In this document: piece by piece, positions 34,585 to 46,853 of the stretch | Numbering within the stretch: the stretch's first letter is position 1 | Layout of the letters: each line of letters starts with the position of its first letter | NCBI GenBank assembly: GCA_034440575.1 | Contig: JAOTOL010001388.1 | Span: forward strand, 602,501-666,500 | From: Imbricaverruca yamaguchii | Taxonomy: Eukaryota; Arthropoda; Thecostraca; Neoverrucidae | DNA: 64,000 nt | Reading direction: 5' to 3' | Position numbers and translations under genes: made by a program | The notes under the pieces: model-generated | The model's input: the letters and a program-made list of their open reading frames with translations, nothing else | Told to the model about the DNA's origin: nothing | Databases searched by the model: none

Positions 34585-37500
34585 TGTGATATTCCTTCAT
34601 CTTCACTTCCAAATGGCAAATTTGCAATCGGTAGCGATAATGCGAGCTGAAAAAGAAGCTGGTCATTAGCCCTTAATATCTAGCCGATCCATGTGCTCCA
34701 TATATAAAAAAAAATCGTCCTTCCATGGCCATGACCATACATTTTGGGTGTTTTCGCAGCGACCCGGACGACAAAGATTCTACGCCCAGTATGTCACAGA
34801 TGACGTCATACCAGAACTATTCTGCGCGTTTTGGCGTTCGAACCGTCCCCGGTTACGTATAATATTTGTGACGTCACAGATAATATAGGTCTGAGGCATA
34901 TAATCTTTCTCCTGCACTTGGTCCAAATTAGACACCAATGATGCAGTAGTTCTGAATGCTTAACTTCGCCAGATTGCGTGGGAAGCAAACACACTTCTTC
35001 GTGACATTTCGTGGTATGTGCATGCTAATCGTGAATGACTTGATTGCGGTGAGCTGCCTGTGAATGAAAAGAAATCGGGCGTAACTATGTAATACGAAAT
35101 AAACACTGTAGAAAGGGAACTGTCCATACATTGTACCGCGCTTATGTCAACATTCCATCGTGAAGCTCTAACGTGGAATGCGCACCAACCGCTGCACCAG
35201 TTGCAAAGGCCGCCCGCCCGGCGAATTATCGTCGAATTGTTGGCTGTCATTTGGGCTTACGAGCCATCGACTGCGTGGGCCATACAGCGCCCATGATCTC
35301 GTCAAATGTCGAATGATTTTTCGTTTTGCTAGGCAGGCTGCAGAGTATGGTGGACTCGTTTTAGAATGCAGTATCCCAAAGTGGGGTCGGGTGTTTGAAT
35401 GGAAAATCATGATTCGAATTAAACATCAGAGAGACAGAGGAGAGGGAGAGAGAGATAAAAGAAAGGTATCGCGTAATATAAAAGGAAGTATTATATTATA
35501 TTTTGTTCTGTGAAATTATTTTATGTTTATTTTGCACTTGTCCAATTGTGCAATATGCCTTAGCAACCCAGTCATTATCGATAAAATCGCGTGATTGTAA
35601 ACAAAAAGGTTGACATGCTGCAAACACACCGAGAAAAGATCCTACATCACGCCACGCAAAATAGAACCTTCTGCGTCCGCTGCGAAAACACCCTTTGTTT
35701 GAAGCTTTCGCTGTGACACTGCTTGTTATTAATTGCACCAATTATTTAGCAAAGCGAAACAATAAGCAAGATTCATTCGCCTTCCCACTGCGGTGTTCAG
35801 TGGTGGTCATCCACCAACTGAATAGAGTTGCAGCCACAATTAACTTTAACAAGTCGATGCGCAATTCACAATATATATTATAACTCAATTTATTGAGGTA
35901 TGAGCTCACCCATGCTACTTCGATTCGATAAAAATATCCAACTTATCTCACTGAAGGATTTCTTGCGCTGCCCAAACGCTTAACACCTATTGACTATATA
36001 CGCGTGAAGATAAAGCCTTACGCCGAGATTGACCATGCCATTTCTATGGAAGCCAAGTGGGCCCACATCTAATGAAATGCTTGGCACTTGATGATTATTC
36101 AATAATTTAATTGGCGAGCGATCTAGCCCATGTAGATATATGATATGAACTTGTGGAATATATATATACATATATGATATCATTTGCTACTGAGGCACAC
36201 ACTACCGAGACATCGATAAATATCGCAACACCACGAACTACCTTTCTTAGTTGAATTTTACTTGCTTCAGGAAATTTCAGGACAATTCGTCCTTAAAAAG
36301 CCCCAAAATATGGACGAGTTAACTATATTAGAATATGTTGACTATATTCGACTATATATGACTATATTACAATTCGAATATCGACGAATATGATAACGTC
36401 TTGATCGTTATCACATTAAAAGACTAACACATCTTGCTTGCACATGCATATATTAAGACTGCACACTTTCCCAGTGCACACGCTTTAAGCCCCATGCTCC
36501 GTATGCTCCTAAATCATCAGTGGTGACATCCGGTGCGGCATCGGACAGCCTGCTATTCCACCCAGATGCGAGTCCATGTGAGAAGGAGCGCTGTTTGGTG
36601 GTCAGCCGCATCCTGCGAAGGTGGAGCCGCGCCGTCTGTATGGGGTGGGTGGCTCACGCAGCCACATCGAATTACCGCATAAACATAAACCGGCGTCATG
36701 CAGGGCACGGGCATACCTTGGTGCAGCCACATTCGAACAAAAGTGCATGGACTGGCAACCAACCAGTTGAGTGATTTTAGGACGGGGGTGGTGAGGTCTT
36801 TGCGCCGTGTCCCGCTCACCACTCGTGCTGTGAAGTTGACGATCCTTTGATTCTGATCCACACCGAGCATTACCAAAGTTATTGATCCTCATGGCATGGA
36901 TGTGGTTCTGAGTCGCTTTGTTCATCATTGAACACTCAAAACGAATTATTGTGGGTGCACCTGGGTCGCCTGGGGATCAGAGCTCGCGCTGAGCGGAAGG
37001 TGGCTCCATTTCAACGACATGATTTTGGCTGAGAGTGTTGCGTGCCACCACAGTTTTGACAGGGCCGCTCGGCTGTGGCTTTCTTGCCGGCCTGTTGTTG
37101 GCTGGAGTTTGAATCCGAGCCAGGAGCTGTTGGCTGAAGCTCAAAGACGAACCGACAGCTAAATACGACTGCGTGCAGCGACCAGACGCTTGGCCACCAA
37201 CAATGAAGTGTAAACCTAACTATCAGGCATATGGACGTACACCGGATTACGTCAACTTGAGCCCCAGTTGCACAACCGGTATAAATATGGAGAGCTAACG
37301 CTGCATCCTACCGTGGTGCCACAAAGCACGTCATTTCCTGTCTAGCGAAAATCACGCCAGATACCGTCTTTGCGGGAGTGCCACACACACCTCTTCTCTT
37401 ATCGAGCGGATATCACGCCAAAGGAGGTCTTTATTGTATGCGACTCAATATTGGGCACCGCTCAATTGGCTTCAGAGCAAATATTGAACTTTTGACATTG

Positions 37501-37859
37501 GCTGACCTAGTGACAGTCTGAACAATGCACGTACCAATGTCGATAGCCAATACCTGTTTGTGCCCTGAGGGCGCTATGTGTGTTGATTCATCATTTGGTA
37601 TGAATCGATCATAGTGTCGCGATTAATGGTTGCCGAGCCGGGCGTGGACATCACCTTTGTTAACGGTGGCATTGTACAGTGGGCGTTGGATTTGTCTACT
37701 CTGGAAATTGCGTACTCGAAGCAGCATTTCTGACCCGGGCATTGAATGATCCGGTATCCGGTAGGCCCCCAAATAACAGGGGAAGAGAGGCAAGGGGAAT
37801 CCAGGTGTAAACAAAACGACTTTCATGCATTCCGTGGCTTCAGGGGTGCTGTTTTACAT
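34585..37859. other. No recognisable gene; AT-rich patches
   Basis: Unique-looking DNA with TA-rich patches at 36130-36185 and repeated ACTATATT words at 36315-36375. Frames are short and lack recognisable motifs. Confidence 0.5.
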
Positions 37860-37862
37860 CCA

Positions 37863-37985
37863 TACCCCGGAAGGATGCAGACCCCGGAAGGATGCAGTGC
37901 AGGCCCCGGAAGGATGCAGGCCCCGGAAGGATGCAGTGCAGGCCCCGGAAGGATGCAGGCCCCGGAAGGATGCAGACCCCGGGAG
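37863..37985. repeat. 17/22-bp compound tandem repeat
   Basis: The core CCCCGGAAGGATGCAG recurs seven times, separated alternately by GC-containing short links (ACC, GC or TGCAGGC). This gives a 39-bp higher-order unit in the middle. Confidence 0.92.
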
Positions 37986-39050
37986 ATGCGTGAAACACAG
38001 CCAGATCCGCAGCCCGCCGTCTGTCGGCTCGGAAAGTTGCTGCATGGCGGTCAGCGGCGATCTCCACTCCATCTGACATTGACAGCAACTGGAGGACACA
38101 CTATTATCTGCAAACTTCGTGTGTTTGTTTGTTTATAGCCGACAATCTTACAGGGTTTGTTTATTTGTAGCCGACAATCTCGCTCGTCGCGCAGATCATC
38201 TGACAGCATTGAGTTTTAGCTCGGCATTTGTTTCGCTATGTCCCGTGTCCACCGCCGCAAGCGACTGTGCCTACTCAACCAGCGTTGATCAGCTGAAGTG
38301 AAGTCCCCATGCACAATGCGCGCTTTAGATAAGCGTAATTAAGCCCGACTAGATGAGCGTGGCCGATTAACGCTCCCGGCCCGCGCCTGTACACACAACA
38401 CGCTGGCTGATTGCAGCAGCTGTGAGCTCTCCGGTTGCTCAGACAGTCGAGATAAAGCGCCTAAGTGCTCAACCCTGCACCAACGTAGTTGTGCCGTCGC
38501 GAGAAGCCGATTACAGCTGTGGCGGGCGGATGCAAGTGGCGAATGCATGGCGAATCAAACAAGCCTTTGCTTCCTCACCCATGCGTCCTGAGAGCGCCCC
38601 AACGGACCATTCAGACCACTGAAGGTGCTTCTGCGAATGTTTCAATACCGACGCATTCATCGTCCATCAAACACTTAATCATTGCATCAGCAAACTGATT
38701 GTGAAACGTGGACTTCACCACACGCTTTGCCGCTCCTCGTACCAAGACCACTGTCAGAACATGGCTAACCAGACCACTTGCACCACGGCTCAAACACAAA
38801 CGCAAGCAACATATAAAGCTTCGTGATTATCGTGATCGTGTGCCGTTTGGTGTGTGCACCCGCTGTATACTGTGCAAACATCTAGTAACGGTTGCTGGTT
38901 GATTTCGCTACGTTCCCCGAGGATATATATGTGTGGCCCATAGCGTTCGATCTCATGGCATTCATTCCTTATTCGTTGTAATGATATCTAGACCGTGCTG
39001 CTATCTAGCCATAGCTAGCTGCTAGCTATTTCTAGAAAATCATGGAGTTC
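37986..39050. other. No recognisable gene; short duplication
   Basis: TTTGTTTATAGCCGACAATCT at about 38128 recurs as TTTATTTGTAGCCGACAATCT near 38160. The remainder is unique-looking. Confidence 0.5.
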
Positions 39051-39054
39051 TTGA

Positions 39055-39260
39055 ATCTGTGGAGATTGTGAGCTGTGCAGGTCATGACCGCTTCAGAGTT
39101 CTGGAGGTTGCGAGCCGTCGAGGTTATGACCGCTTGAGCTTGTAGAGAGTGTGACCTGTTGAGGTCACAACCTCTACAAGCGGAGTTGTGGAGGTTGCGA
39201 ACTCTGGATGTTATGAGCTATGCAGGCTACGACCTGTGGAGGTTATGGAGGTTATACACC
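39055..39260. repeat. Degenerate GAGGTTRTGA repeat with hairpin
   Basis: GAGGTTGCGARC, GAGGTTATGACC and GAGGTCATGACC-like words recur irregularly. At 39138-39157 and 39162-39181 two 20-bp arms pair with two mismatches around a 4-base loop. The arms contain TGACCT and AGGTCA. Confidence 0.75.
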
Positions 39261-40299
39261 TCCGTAACCCGTAGCCGAGTTCGTCAAAAGCGAACTCACA
39301 TTTTCGGATATATGACGTTCTTTCCCATCAGCTTGGACCCGAGCGCCAGCTACTACCATGCCGGACCGGAAACTGCTACTGCGTTTGCCTCCGTGCCCAC
39401 AAAGTCACGTCTATTTAACGAAGAATAAATTCAACAGCAGATCGCAGGCAAAAACAGCGTAATCGGAATAACGCAGAAGGCACTGCGAAGATTTAGCACT
39501 CTCGCACACTACACAACTGACTGGGTACGGCACAACCACCAACATTAACGAAGTGGCAAACACAGTAGCCATGAGCCAAAAGCATCACATCATAGAGAGA
39601 CCAGCCGACGGCAGAAGCAGTGAGACTGGTCTGTAACATACCGAACTTCACTCCGCACAGCAGTCACTGTGCGGAGTCAGCAGTGACTGCTGAGCAGTTA
39701 CTGCTCGGTCCACAGCTGAACAGAGCGCAACGGCACTGCCTCCCACAGTGTTTGTGTTCTACGCTGTTACAGCACCCGCCAGAGACAACGGAGCTACATC
39801 TGGGTGCTCACCTAGCCTATACTGCAAACTACTTTTAAAAACAGTCGAGCCAAATGGGCGCTCAATAGCAAGCACACGTTTGCACAGCCAGTTGCTTACA
39901 AGCGACCACAGCCAAGCCGACGCACGCTGTGACGTTCACGCTGCGGTCGGTGAAACGCCTGAAAATAACTATCTGATTAATGAAATCATTATCTGAATAA
40001 TGAAACGCCTGAAAATAACTATAAATCAAGGCACAAAGCGATCAGCAGTACACTGAATCTTCGCCGAGCGCCTCGATGCAGGGCGAGGAAACACCCCTTC
40101 CTCTCAAGTCGGCAGGATTCGGCCTCCCAACACCGGTGCGGATCCACGGGACGTAAATAGCGGTACTTGCGCCGCAAAACAGAAACCACAGTGAGACGCG
40201 GGCTCAACAGACACTCAACAAGTGTTCGGCTCGCAAATGAGGGAATGATTAAACACATTCACCTTGGAAGCGTTCACTGCACGATTTTCATGCGCGTCA
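39261..40299. other. No recognisable gene
   Basis: Apart from the small palindromes above, the stretch is unique-looking. ATGAAACGCCTGAAAATAACT-type sequence is duplicated around 39950-40025. Confidence 0.5.
39650..39706. repeat. Three consecutive small palindromes
   Basis: ACTCCGCACAG (39650-39660) pairs with 39667-39677 around CAGTCA. AGCAGTGACTGCT follows at 39679-39691, then GAGCAGTTACTGCTC at 39692-39706. All three share CAGT/ACTG words. Confidence 0.8.
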
Positions 40300-40402
40300 C
40301 GGCCGTCAGTCACAAATAGCGGGGCACCCGCAGTCATCGGGGTATGGGCGTCACGGCGGTTAGTCACAAATAACGGGGCACCCGCAGTCAACAGAGCCAG
40401 TC
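40300..40402. repeat. Two-unit ~55-bp direct repeat
   Basis: GCGTCACGGCSGTYAGTCACAAATARCG with GGGCACCCGCAGTCA occurs twice, beginning near 40295 and 40350. Confidence 0.85.
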
Positions 40403-40619
40403 GAGGCTTGAGACGGTTGTCGCAAACTGCCAACGTTTTGTGTACATCATCTAGCCAAATCCGATAATTGTCCCTTTACATTCTTCCGGTCAGATCCCCA
40501 CACCCAGCCTCGGGAGGGGAAGGACAAAAGCCACTCTAATCTCCAAGCTCAGCGCCGCACGAAAACGGAAGAGCCCGGAACATCGGAATATCGGAAAGCG
40601 TTCGATGGCCAAAAACCAC

Positions 40620-41300
40620 CTGCAACATTTTCTTCCCGCAAAAATTGCGTCACATGGGGAGACTCTGAGGACACGATTCACAAAATGTCTTTGGCTCTGG
40701 GGAGTTCATTTTTGGGAAGATTTTAACAAAAAACCTTACATGGGATCAGGAAAGGAAGTAAAAATGACCCATTGCTACAAAATGTTCGTTCACCCAAGCT
40801 TCTATATTTGTATGTGCAAAATGTTCATTTTTTATTCAAGTTGTTTTTAATTTAATAATGCGAAGGGCGCGCCGATAACAATGTCTTAAGTAAGCATAAC
40901 CTCATACTTGTGCCTACTTTAGCCATAACTTTATTTAGGCCCTCGTAGGAAAATATGCAAAACAAATGTCATGAAAAAGCAAAGCATAGGAAATTTCTCC
41001 GGCGAGTTTTGTGTCGTCTCTAAAGTTAAGTAAACGCTGAAGGTGTCATTAAAGTATCTAGATCCGCTGAAACGGCTGGTTGAACGTTTTTGGAGGTAAC
41101 CTCACTCGACCTCGATTAACTCAGTGACCGTGGTTGACTTGACCTCAAAGTTTCCACACAACCTGTGGAATTGATGTAGGAAAACCTTCCCAAAATTTTG
41201 GCGTGCTACTGCGTACCGTGTTTCACCATCCGCGGAAAACATTAGGTTCCGGAGACGGATACAAACCCCCGGGATTGTGCGGGATAAGGTCGCCCACCCG
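40620..41300 (-). mobile_element. Decayed family A element, inverted
   Basis: Several blocks are reverse complements of family A: CTTTGGCTCTGGGGAGTTCA (about 40690), the TTTTTGGAGGT..CCTCACT block (41089-41110), GATGTAGGAAAA (about 41175) and CATCCGCGGAAAA (about 41228). Both TTAA ends are degraded, so limits are approximate. It is clearly older than the three full copies. Confidence 0.8.
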
Positions 41301-43480
41301 TGCGGCGACCATGCCACCTCAATACGGACGCACAGACTTGTAGCATTCCGCTTTAGGAACAACTTTATTGCATGAACAACTCAAGTCTCCTGGGTTGTGC
41401 GGTTGTGTGGTTCTGCTTCTGTTCGTAATAACTCTTATTTTTCGGACGTCTGGCGTCTGAGGGTATAAGTGCAAGCATATGATAGCATATGTGCACTTAC
41501 GAACGGGTCCTTATGAATGCGTACAGGCCAGTACGAGTGTCCACGACCTGTTGGATGTATTTACTTACGCCTCACCGAATATTGGATCGATTTTTTTTCT
41601 CATGAAAGCTAAGACATCCTGCATTTAGATGCATGCTCATGTGATCTACATTCCTTATCTATAACAGTGTCATGCTTACTTACAATGTATGGGAAGGGTC
41701 CGACAATTGGGGCCCCCAATGAGGATATAAGTGTTATTTTCCTATGGTGTAGACGAGCCTTTTCCGAAGTGAAGATTTCGACATCTGGCGAGCATAAAAA
41801 TCGTGAGGATAATACGGACACCTCCTTTGAGTATAATTGCATACGTCCCTGTTCTGACCGTAGTTTAAATTTATCAACTGGTAAAATTGTTTGAATTGCC
41901 CCCCAAAAATTAATTGGTGCGGCAATGCCACACCAACTTTGAGGTTGGCGTGGCCATGTCTATACCTGTCATGCTGCATTCTCCATCCATGTGTATAATG
42001 CTTTCGCGCAATTTATCCAAGTGCTCGGCAACACTTTCAGACTTAGGCGTAATAGGCACTTCAAGATTCAAGATAGGCACGGGGAGCCTATGCTCCCTAC
42101 CGAACGTAAGATATATGGACCTAGAGATCCGCGAACGTGTATATATATATATATATATATATATAAAGCTAAGTAATAGTTGAGCAATATCAGAGCACCA
42201 GGAGCGGCAAATGAAAATCTAATTTAGCATGATTCTCCTGCACTAGCACATCCTGCATATTCATATTCTGCATATTCATCTAGCACATCCAGCAGGGTAC
42301 GCATGATACATTTCGCACGATCGTCCCCCTCCGGATGGTCGGGATAACCTGAGTCTTATGCATACCAAATGCACGACACGTTTCAGCACCGATGTAACTT
42401 GCAAACTTCGCCACACAGTTAAAATGTAAGTTTTCGAAGACAGCCGTACCTGAAAAAAAAACTCTGTCACCAGGAATTAAGCCACAATCGTGGCAGTCTT
42501 GTCTCTCAACGGGTAATTTCAGTCTATCGGGAACAGTGATCGACACCGACCTGGATGTGTTTGTACACACGCATAGTCACAGGCAGGCCACTCAAATGTT
42601 AACATCCAATAGCAAAATTGTTCTCAAGCGGATAACTTGCCTTGTGTGGCCCTGGGTTGAAGTATAGGCTGTTTTCTCATCGAGCAGTGCTCACATCGCC
42701 TGCAAGTGATTAATGCCATGCATCATATTCGGTCATCAGAACCGTAGCCGTAACTGCTCACCCGGCTCACCTGTGCCAAAGTGTCCGCCTGCAGAGCCAC
42801 TGTGGAGAGGAGTTGGGACAATCGGAATCACAGATGTCGGCATCGCCAGCTGCGGTCGGTCCTCGTCATGGGCCAGTCTCCGAGACACTTCCTGTGGGGA
42901 ACACCCTGGGTGACTGTCGAGCGAAACCAATGTCTGAGCAGGGGTCGAGTCGACCCATAGACGCGCTGTCACTTTAGCCGCTGATGACCAGGCGACAGAA
43001 GCCGCAGAAACTCGACCTGCGACTCGCCCTTTTGCTGCTCCGACCGAATGAAGCTAGCGGACGAGGATCAGTCAGCGCTCTTGTAGCAGTGCACAGGATC
43101 TTCGGTCTGCACTTCTGCGCTGGCCTCTGGACGCCGACAGAGTGTCCGCAGTCAAATTCTGAGCTCCCGGATTGCATTTTAACGAAAGCTGAAACTGAGC
43201 CGATGTCTCAAACCACTTGGCGGCGTGCCAGTTGAATTCTTGAAATTGAACGGCCACTGCAAGTTAGAATGATCAGAACAGAAAACAACTTCCGTCAGAG
43301 GAAATACAAACTGAAATGCTTCGCCTCCTCTACACAGGTAAACAAATTGTTTTAGGGACATTGTAATTTCTTTGACCACTGGCCAATTTGTGGCTGCCGT
43401 AGGCGACGCCCTAGGCCTACCTTCGCCGTCCTACGCGTGCAAGACGACAAATCTCGAAGCTTGGTGAATTGCGTCACACA
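41301..43480. other. No recognisable gene; (TA)n tract
   Basis: A TA dinucleotide run of about 12 units lies at 42140-42164. CATATTCATATTCTGCATATTCATC-like short repetition is at 42255-42285. Otherwise unique-looking DNA. Confidence 0.5.
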
Positions 43481-43489
43481 CAACCACGA

Positions 43490-43745
43490 GCAGACCAGCA
43501 CCAGCCTCCAATCTGGGCAGCGTCAACACGGGAGAACTTCACCAGTCTCCATCCTGGTTAGTGCCAACACAGGAGAGTTTCACCAGCCTCCAACCTGGGG
43601 GCGGAAAACACGGAGAGCTCCGCCAGCCTACAACCTAGGGCCGGGAAACACAGGAGAGCTGCGCCGGCCTCAAACCGGGGGGCGGCAAACACGGAAGGGC
43701 TGCACCAGCCTCCAACCTGGTGAGCGTCGACACGGGAGAGCTGCA
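43490..43745. repeat. ~40-bp tandem repeat
   Basis: About six units containing CACCAGCCTCCAACCTGG and ACACGGGAGAGCT. Unit length varies by one or two bases, so no frame is preserved throughout. Confidence 0.88.
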
Positions 43746-45260
43746 GAGTGCGCTCTTCGATCCACCAAGCACCAATTGCTCCTCCGACGTCCACCGAAAA
43801 CGAACATCTTGGTGAGCTGACTGAAAAAGAGGTGCTGCCATTTTTGCGAAGTTCCATAAATACTTTTCAAACAGGTAGCCAAACCCCAAAAGCTAGCCAA
43901 CTCCTTTTCAATCCTGGGCGCCGGCCACTCCTTGACCTTGTCTACCTTCACAGAACCGGTGGACTTACCATCTTTGGTGACGACATGAAACAAACACGAT
44001 ACGCTGGGCGGAAAGCGAGAACAATTTTTCTCAGATTCACCATGAGGCTAGCCTGAAGCAATGGATTCAACACTGAAACCGGGAAGGTACTTCAGAGAAA
44101 CTTTTCCCATGGATGATGCTAACGTCAACATACAGTGTAGACCTATGTCTGGTTCCATATCATCAAATATCATGTGGAGAAGACAAGCATCGGAGCGTAC
44201 CACAGCCGAAAGTGACTCAAGTATGCCTAAGGGTCACGAGGGGTGTCACGACAGTGGTCTTATTTCGATCATACGGTCAACGGAAATCTGATAGTATGCA
44301 ATAACTGGGAAAAACACGACAGATTCAAGTGAATACGAACTGAAAAAGCACGCCAAAACCTCGTATTACATGGCATTATACAAGAATGGCTGAGAAGTAG
44401 GCAACGCGGCAACAGCTACAAGAATGTGATTCTAAACTGGCAAAGGAATAACCGTATTCACATAGTTAATCTTGTGAGTCGGCAGTGGACTGCTACGCTA
44501 TTGGATGCGGTTGATTGTGTACGAATTGAAATTATTAAAGTATATTTTAAGTGCATCAATATTTTCATGGGCGTAATTAGTGCAAGCTATGTTCAACGTT
44601 GTCCAATTATTTTCCGTACACATTCATGTAATGACATCAATTAATGTCTTGGGTTTTCTTGTAATAAGCCAGGGTATGCCAATTTTACTAATATCCAAAA
44701 TGTTGTACGAAAAACTAACAGGTATGTTTGTTCTCTGTATCTGCAGAATTGAATGCACTGAAAAGAAGAATGAAGAAAAACAAAAGATCGAAGATTGATG
44801 CCAACTTTCAGGACGAATAATTTTATGTTTGTCTACTTTGCTCATATGTGTGACAGAATGCTTGATTTGGTACTGTCAATGGCGTATGCCTATCTTGCCT
44901 ATTTCCAGACACGTACATACTTAAGGAATTGGCACATATCTATGTTCTTTTACCATCCACAACATATATGAGATATAGAATGCAAAGACATCAGAACTGG
45001 AACAGAACAGAACAGCTATCTCTTTGAATGGCTATAGAGACCTACAAAATAGTACCGAAGTAGCAAAGTATTTTAAATGTTGTGCATTCAGTGCACGATA
45101 TAATTCAATTCATTTTTCTACCCTCAGCCTATAAGGTAACCATGATTGATAACAAACTAATCAAGCGGTAACTGGCAACTAACAACGAAGCTGATTAATA
45201 TCAAGGACAGTAACAGGAAGATTAAAACGGTGCAACCAGCAGTTGTATGAAGGATATATT
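43746..45260. other. No recognisable gene
   Basis: Unique-looking, AT-rich from 44400. The minus frame 43670-43993 overlaps the repeat. It reads VFHVVTKDGKSTGSVKVDKVKEWPAPRI across non-repeat sequence, faintly like a retroelement linker between reverse transcriptase and RNase H. It is too short and unsupported to call. Confidence 0.4.
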
Positions 45261-45263
45261 GAA

Positions 45264-45440
45264 GGAGCCGGGTAGCCTAGGGGTAAGTTGCTCGTCTCAC
45301 AATCGAAAGGTTGTGGGTTCGAGTTTCACCTGTCGCTACTCTTCGCCCGCGACCAATCGGCGTGAGAGATTGGCGACGCTACCTGTCTCAACGGTCGATG
45401 TGTCGTAACACCAATAACCAACCAATAACAAACCAAGGAC
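45264..45440 (+). mobile_element. tRNA-derived SINE
   Basis: The head has an RNA polymerase III A-box-like TAGCCTAGGGG (45273-45283) and B-box GGTTCGAGTTT (45316-45326) at tRNA-like spacing. The anticodon-loop position reads CTCACAA (CAC, valine-like). The anticodon and acceptor stems do not pair properly, so this is not a working tRNA gene. A non-tRNA body of about 90 bp follows, then an A- and C-rich tail of CCAATAACCAACCAATAAC type. Short ATTGAA words flank it and might be a remnant target duplication. Family name unknown. Confidence 0.75.
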
Positions 45441-45693
45441 AAATTGAACGTGAATGACTATGGGATCTGCACGGTACCGTACATAATATTAAGTTTAAAG
45501 GCTGAAGAATATTGAGTTTCGAATTGTGAATCTATTACCTCACTTGACAAACATCGATGTGGTGTGAAATGTGGTAGGTACAGCTACAGCGTATTAACAG
45601 ATGAAGAATTAAATGTTATGTTTTCCTCTTGTGGTCAAACATGTAGTGTTTTCTTAAGATTAGGACTTTGTAGATGATATAAAGTCATACGAG
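45441..45693. other. No recognisable gene
   Basis: AT-rich spacer between the SINE and the TTAA-element nest. Confidence 0.5.
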
Positions 45694-46853
45694 TTAACAC
45701 GCGCCCTGGAGGGGGGACGGAATCCGCCCACCTCTCCCGTTTTTTGTAGATAACTCCATAATTTTACCGGCCAATATACGTAATTATTTGTGGTCCATCA
45801 TAGGTCAAATTCGACCAGATCAGGTGGGACTCAGATATTGACACATATCTCAGGATCTGTAACAGATAGAAACAAACAGCGAACGCTATTCGACAGTCCT
45901 TGAAATGCACTATCGACAATAGGCGGTGACATTTAACGTCAGGTCAACCGAAACTCAGGTCAAGGTCATGAAGTCATGACCTCAGGTCAATGTTACGAAG
46001 TCGCCTAGGGAGGTCATGTGATATATAAATCGTACAGACTTGGCGATACAAGCACAATGACGGTAATTTCAGCCTTCTAGCTCAATGCAGTGCGATATAA
46101 TGCGCATAAATGTGTAGTAATCTCAGGTGACCTCAGAGACCTTGGTGAGGTCACTGAGCAAAAATGTCAGCAGGAACATTGAGCATAGCTTCCATCTACA
46201 TGCCACAACCGTTGTGAGATCATTCCGACCGCAAATATGTAACCAGGACACATTTGTACATTTTACCATAGCCCTATAATGGGGAAGCCATGGCCGCGAC
46301 CTGACCTAAGGTCAATGCCACAAAAAAAAACTGATATACATATTATGTTTCCTGATGAGATAATGACATGTTATAAGTTTGAAATCAATCGCCCAATTAT
46401 TTTGGAAGTTATGCCACCTAGAACTCCGAGTGTTGTTGGGTCACTTCGCCTGACCTAGTGACCTGACCTGAGATGACCCAGGACTAAAAATGTATGAGGA
46501 TATGTGGAAAAGACCAATTAACAGCTATGCGAGGTTTGGCCTTGGTAATCCGATTAGTTTGGCGGCAAATGAGGAAATACCGGAGGGGGAAGGTATTTGC
46601 ACCCCGAACGTGCGCGTGTTAAAGTAAGAAAAATGAATATCGCCCGAACATGTTTCGAGTCAGGGGTCGCTAAAGCAAACAAATTTTATCAGCGCCACAC
46701 CACAAATATCGGCGCTGATGCGCTTCCCGTTTATTGGCAAAAATGAAGTGTTCTTCGCAAAACTAGCGACTTGCTTGATGTACATTGTTATGTTATATCG
46801 TTTCAAAGTCATGTCAGGTCATCGAGGTCAAGTCAGGTCAAGTTCATGACAGG
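45694..46853 (+). mobile_element. Broken family B element carrying an inserted family C piece
   Basis: The left end TTAACACGCGCCCTGGAGGG is exactly complementary to the right end of other B copies. After about 95 bp, at 45792, the sequence switches to reverse-complement family C and runs to a C terminus CGTGCGCGTGTTAA ending at 46622. B sequence then resumes (AGTAAGAAAAATGAA) and runs to 46853. In the intact B copy at 46854 the matching point reads GCTTAAAGCAAG, so C entered at a TTAA inside B. About 50 bp of B and 170 bp of C are missing at the left junction. The right half of this B is missing too. Confidence 0.85.
45792..46622 (-). mobile_element. Truncated family C element nested in B
   Basis: Reverse complement of roughly 50053-50890. 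It has the TTAA terminus (46619-46622) and lacks the other end. I count at least 14 AGGTCA or TGACCT hexamers in about 830 bp, including AGGTCAAGGTCA (two abutting half-sites) near 45960. No coding frame. Confidence 0.87.

Noticed and set aside
43670..43993. Retrotransposon polyprotein fragment (VVTKDG..VDKVKEWPAP)
   Set aside because: It is faintly like the end of a reverse transcriptase, but only about 30 residues lie outside the tandem repeat and no other motif is present.
45264..45338. Functional tRNA-Val gene
   Set aside because: Acceptor and anticodon stems do not pair, and a SINE-like body and tail follow.
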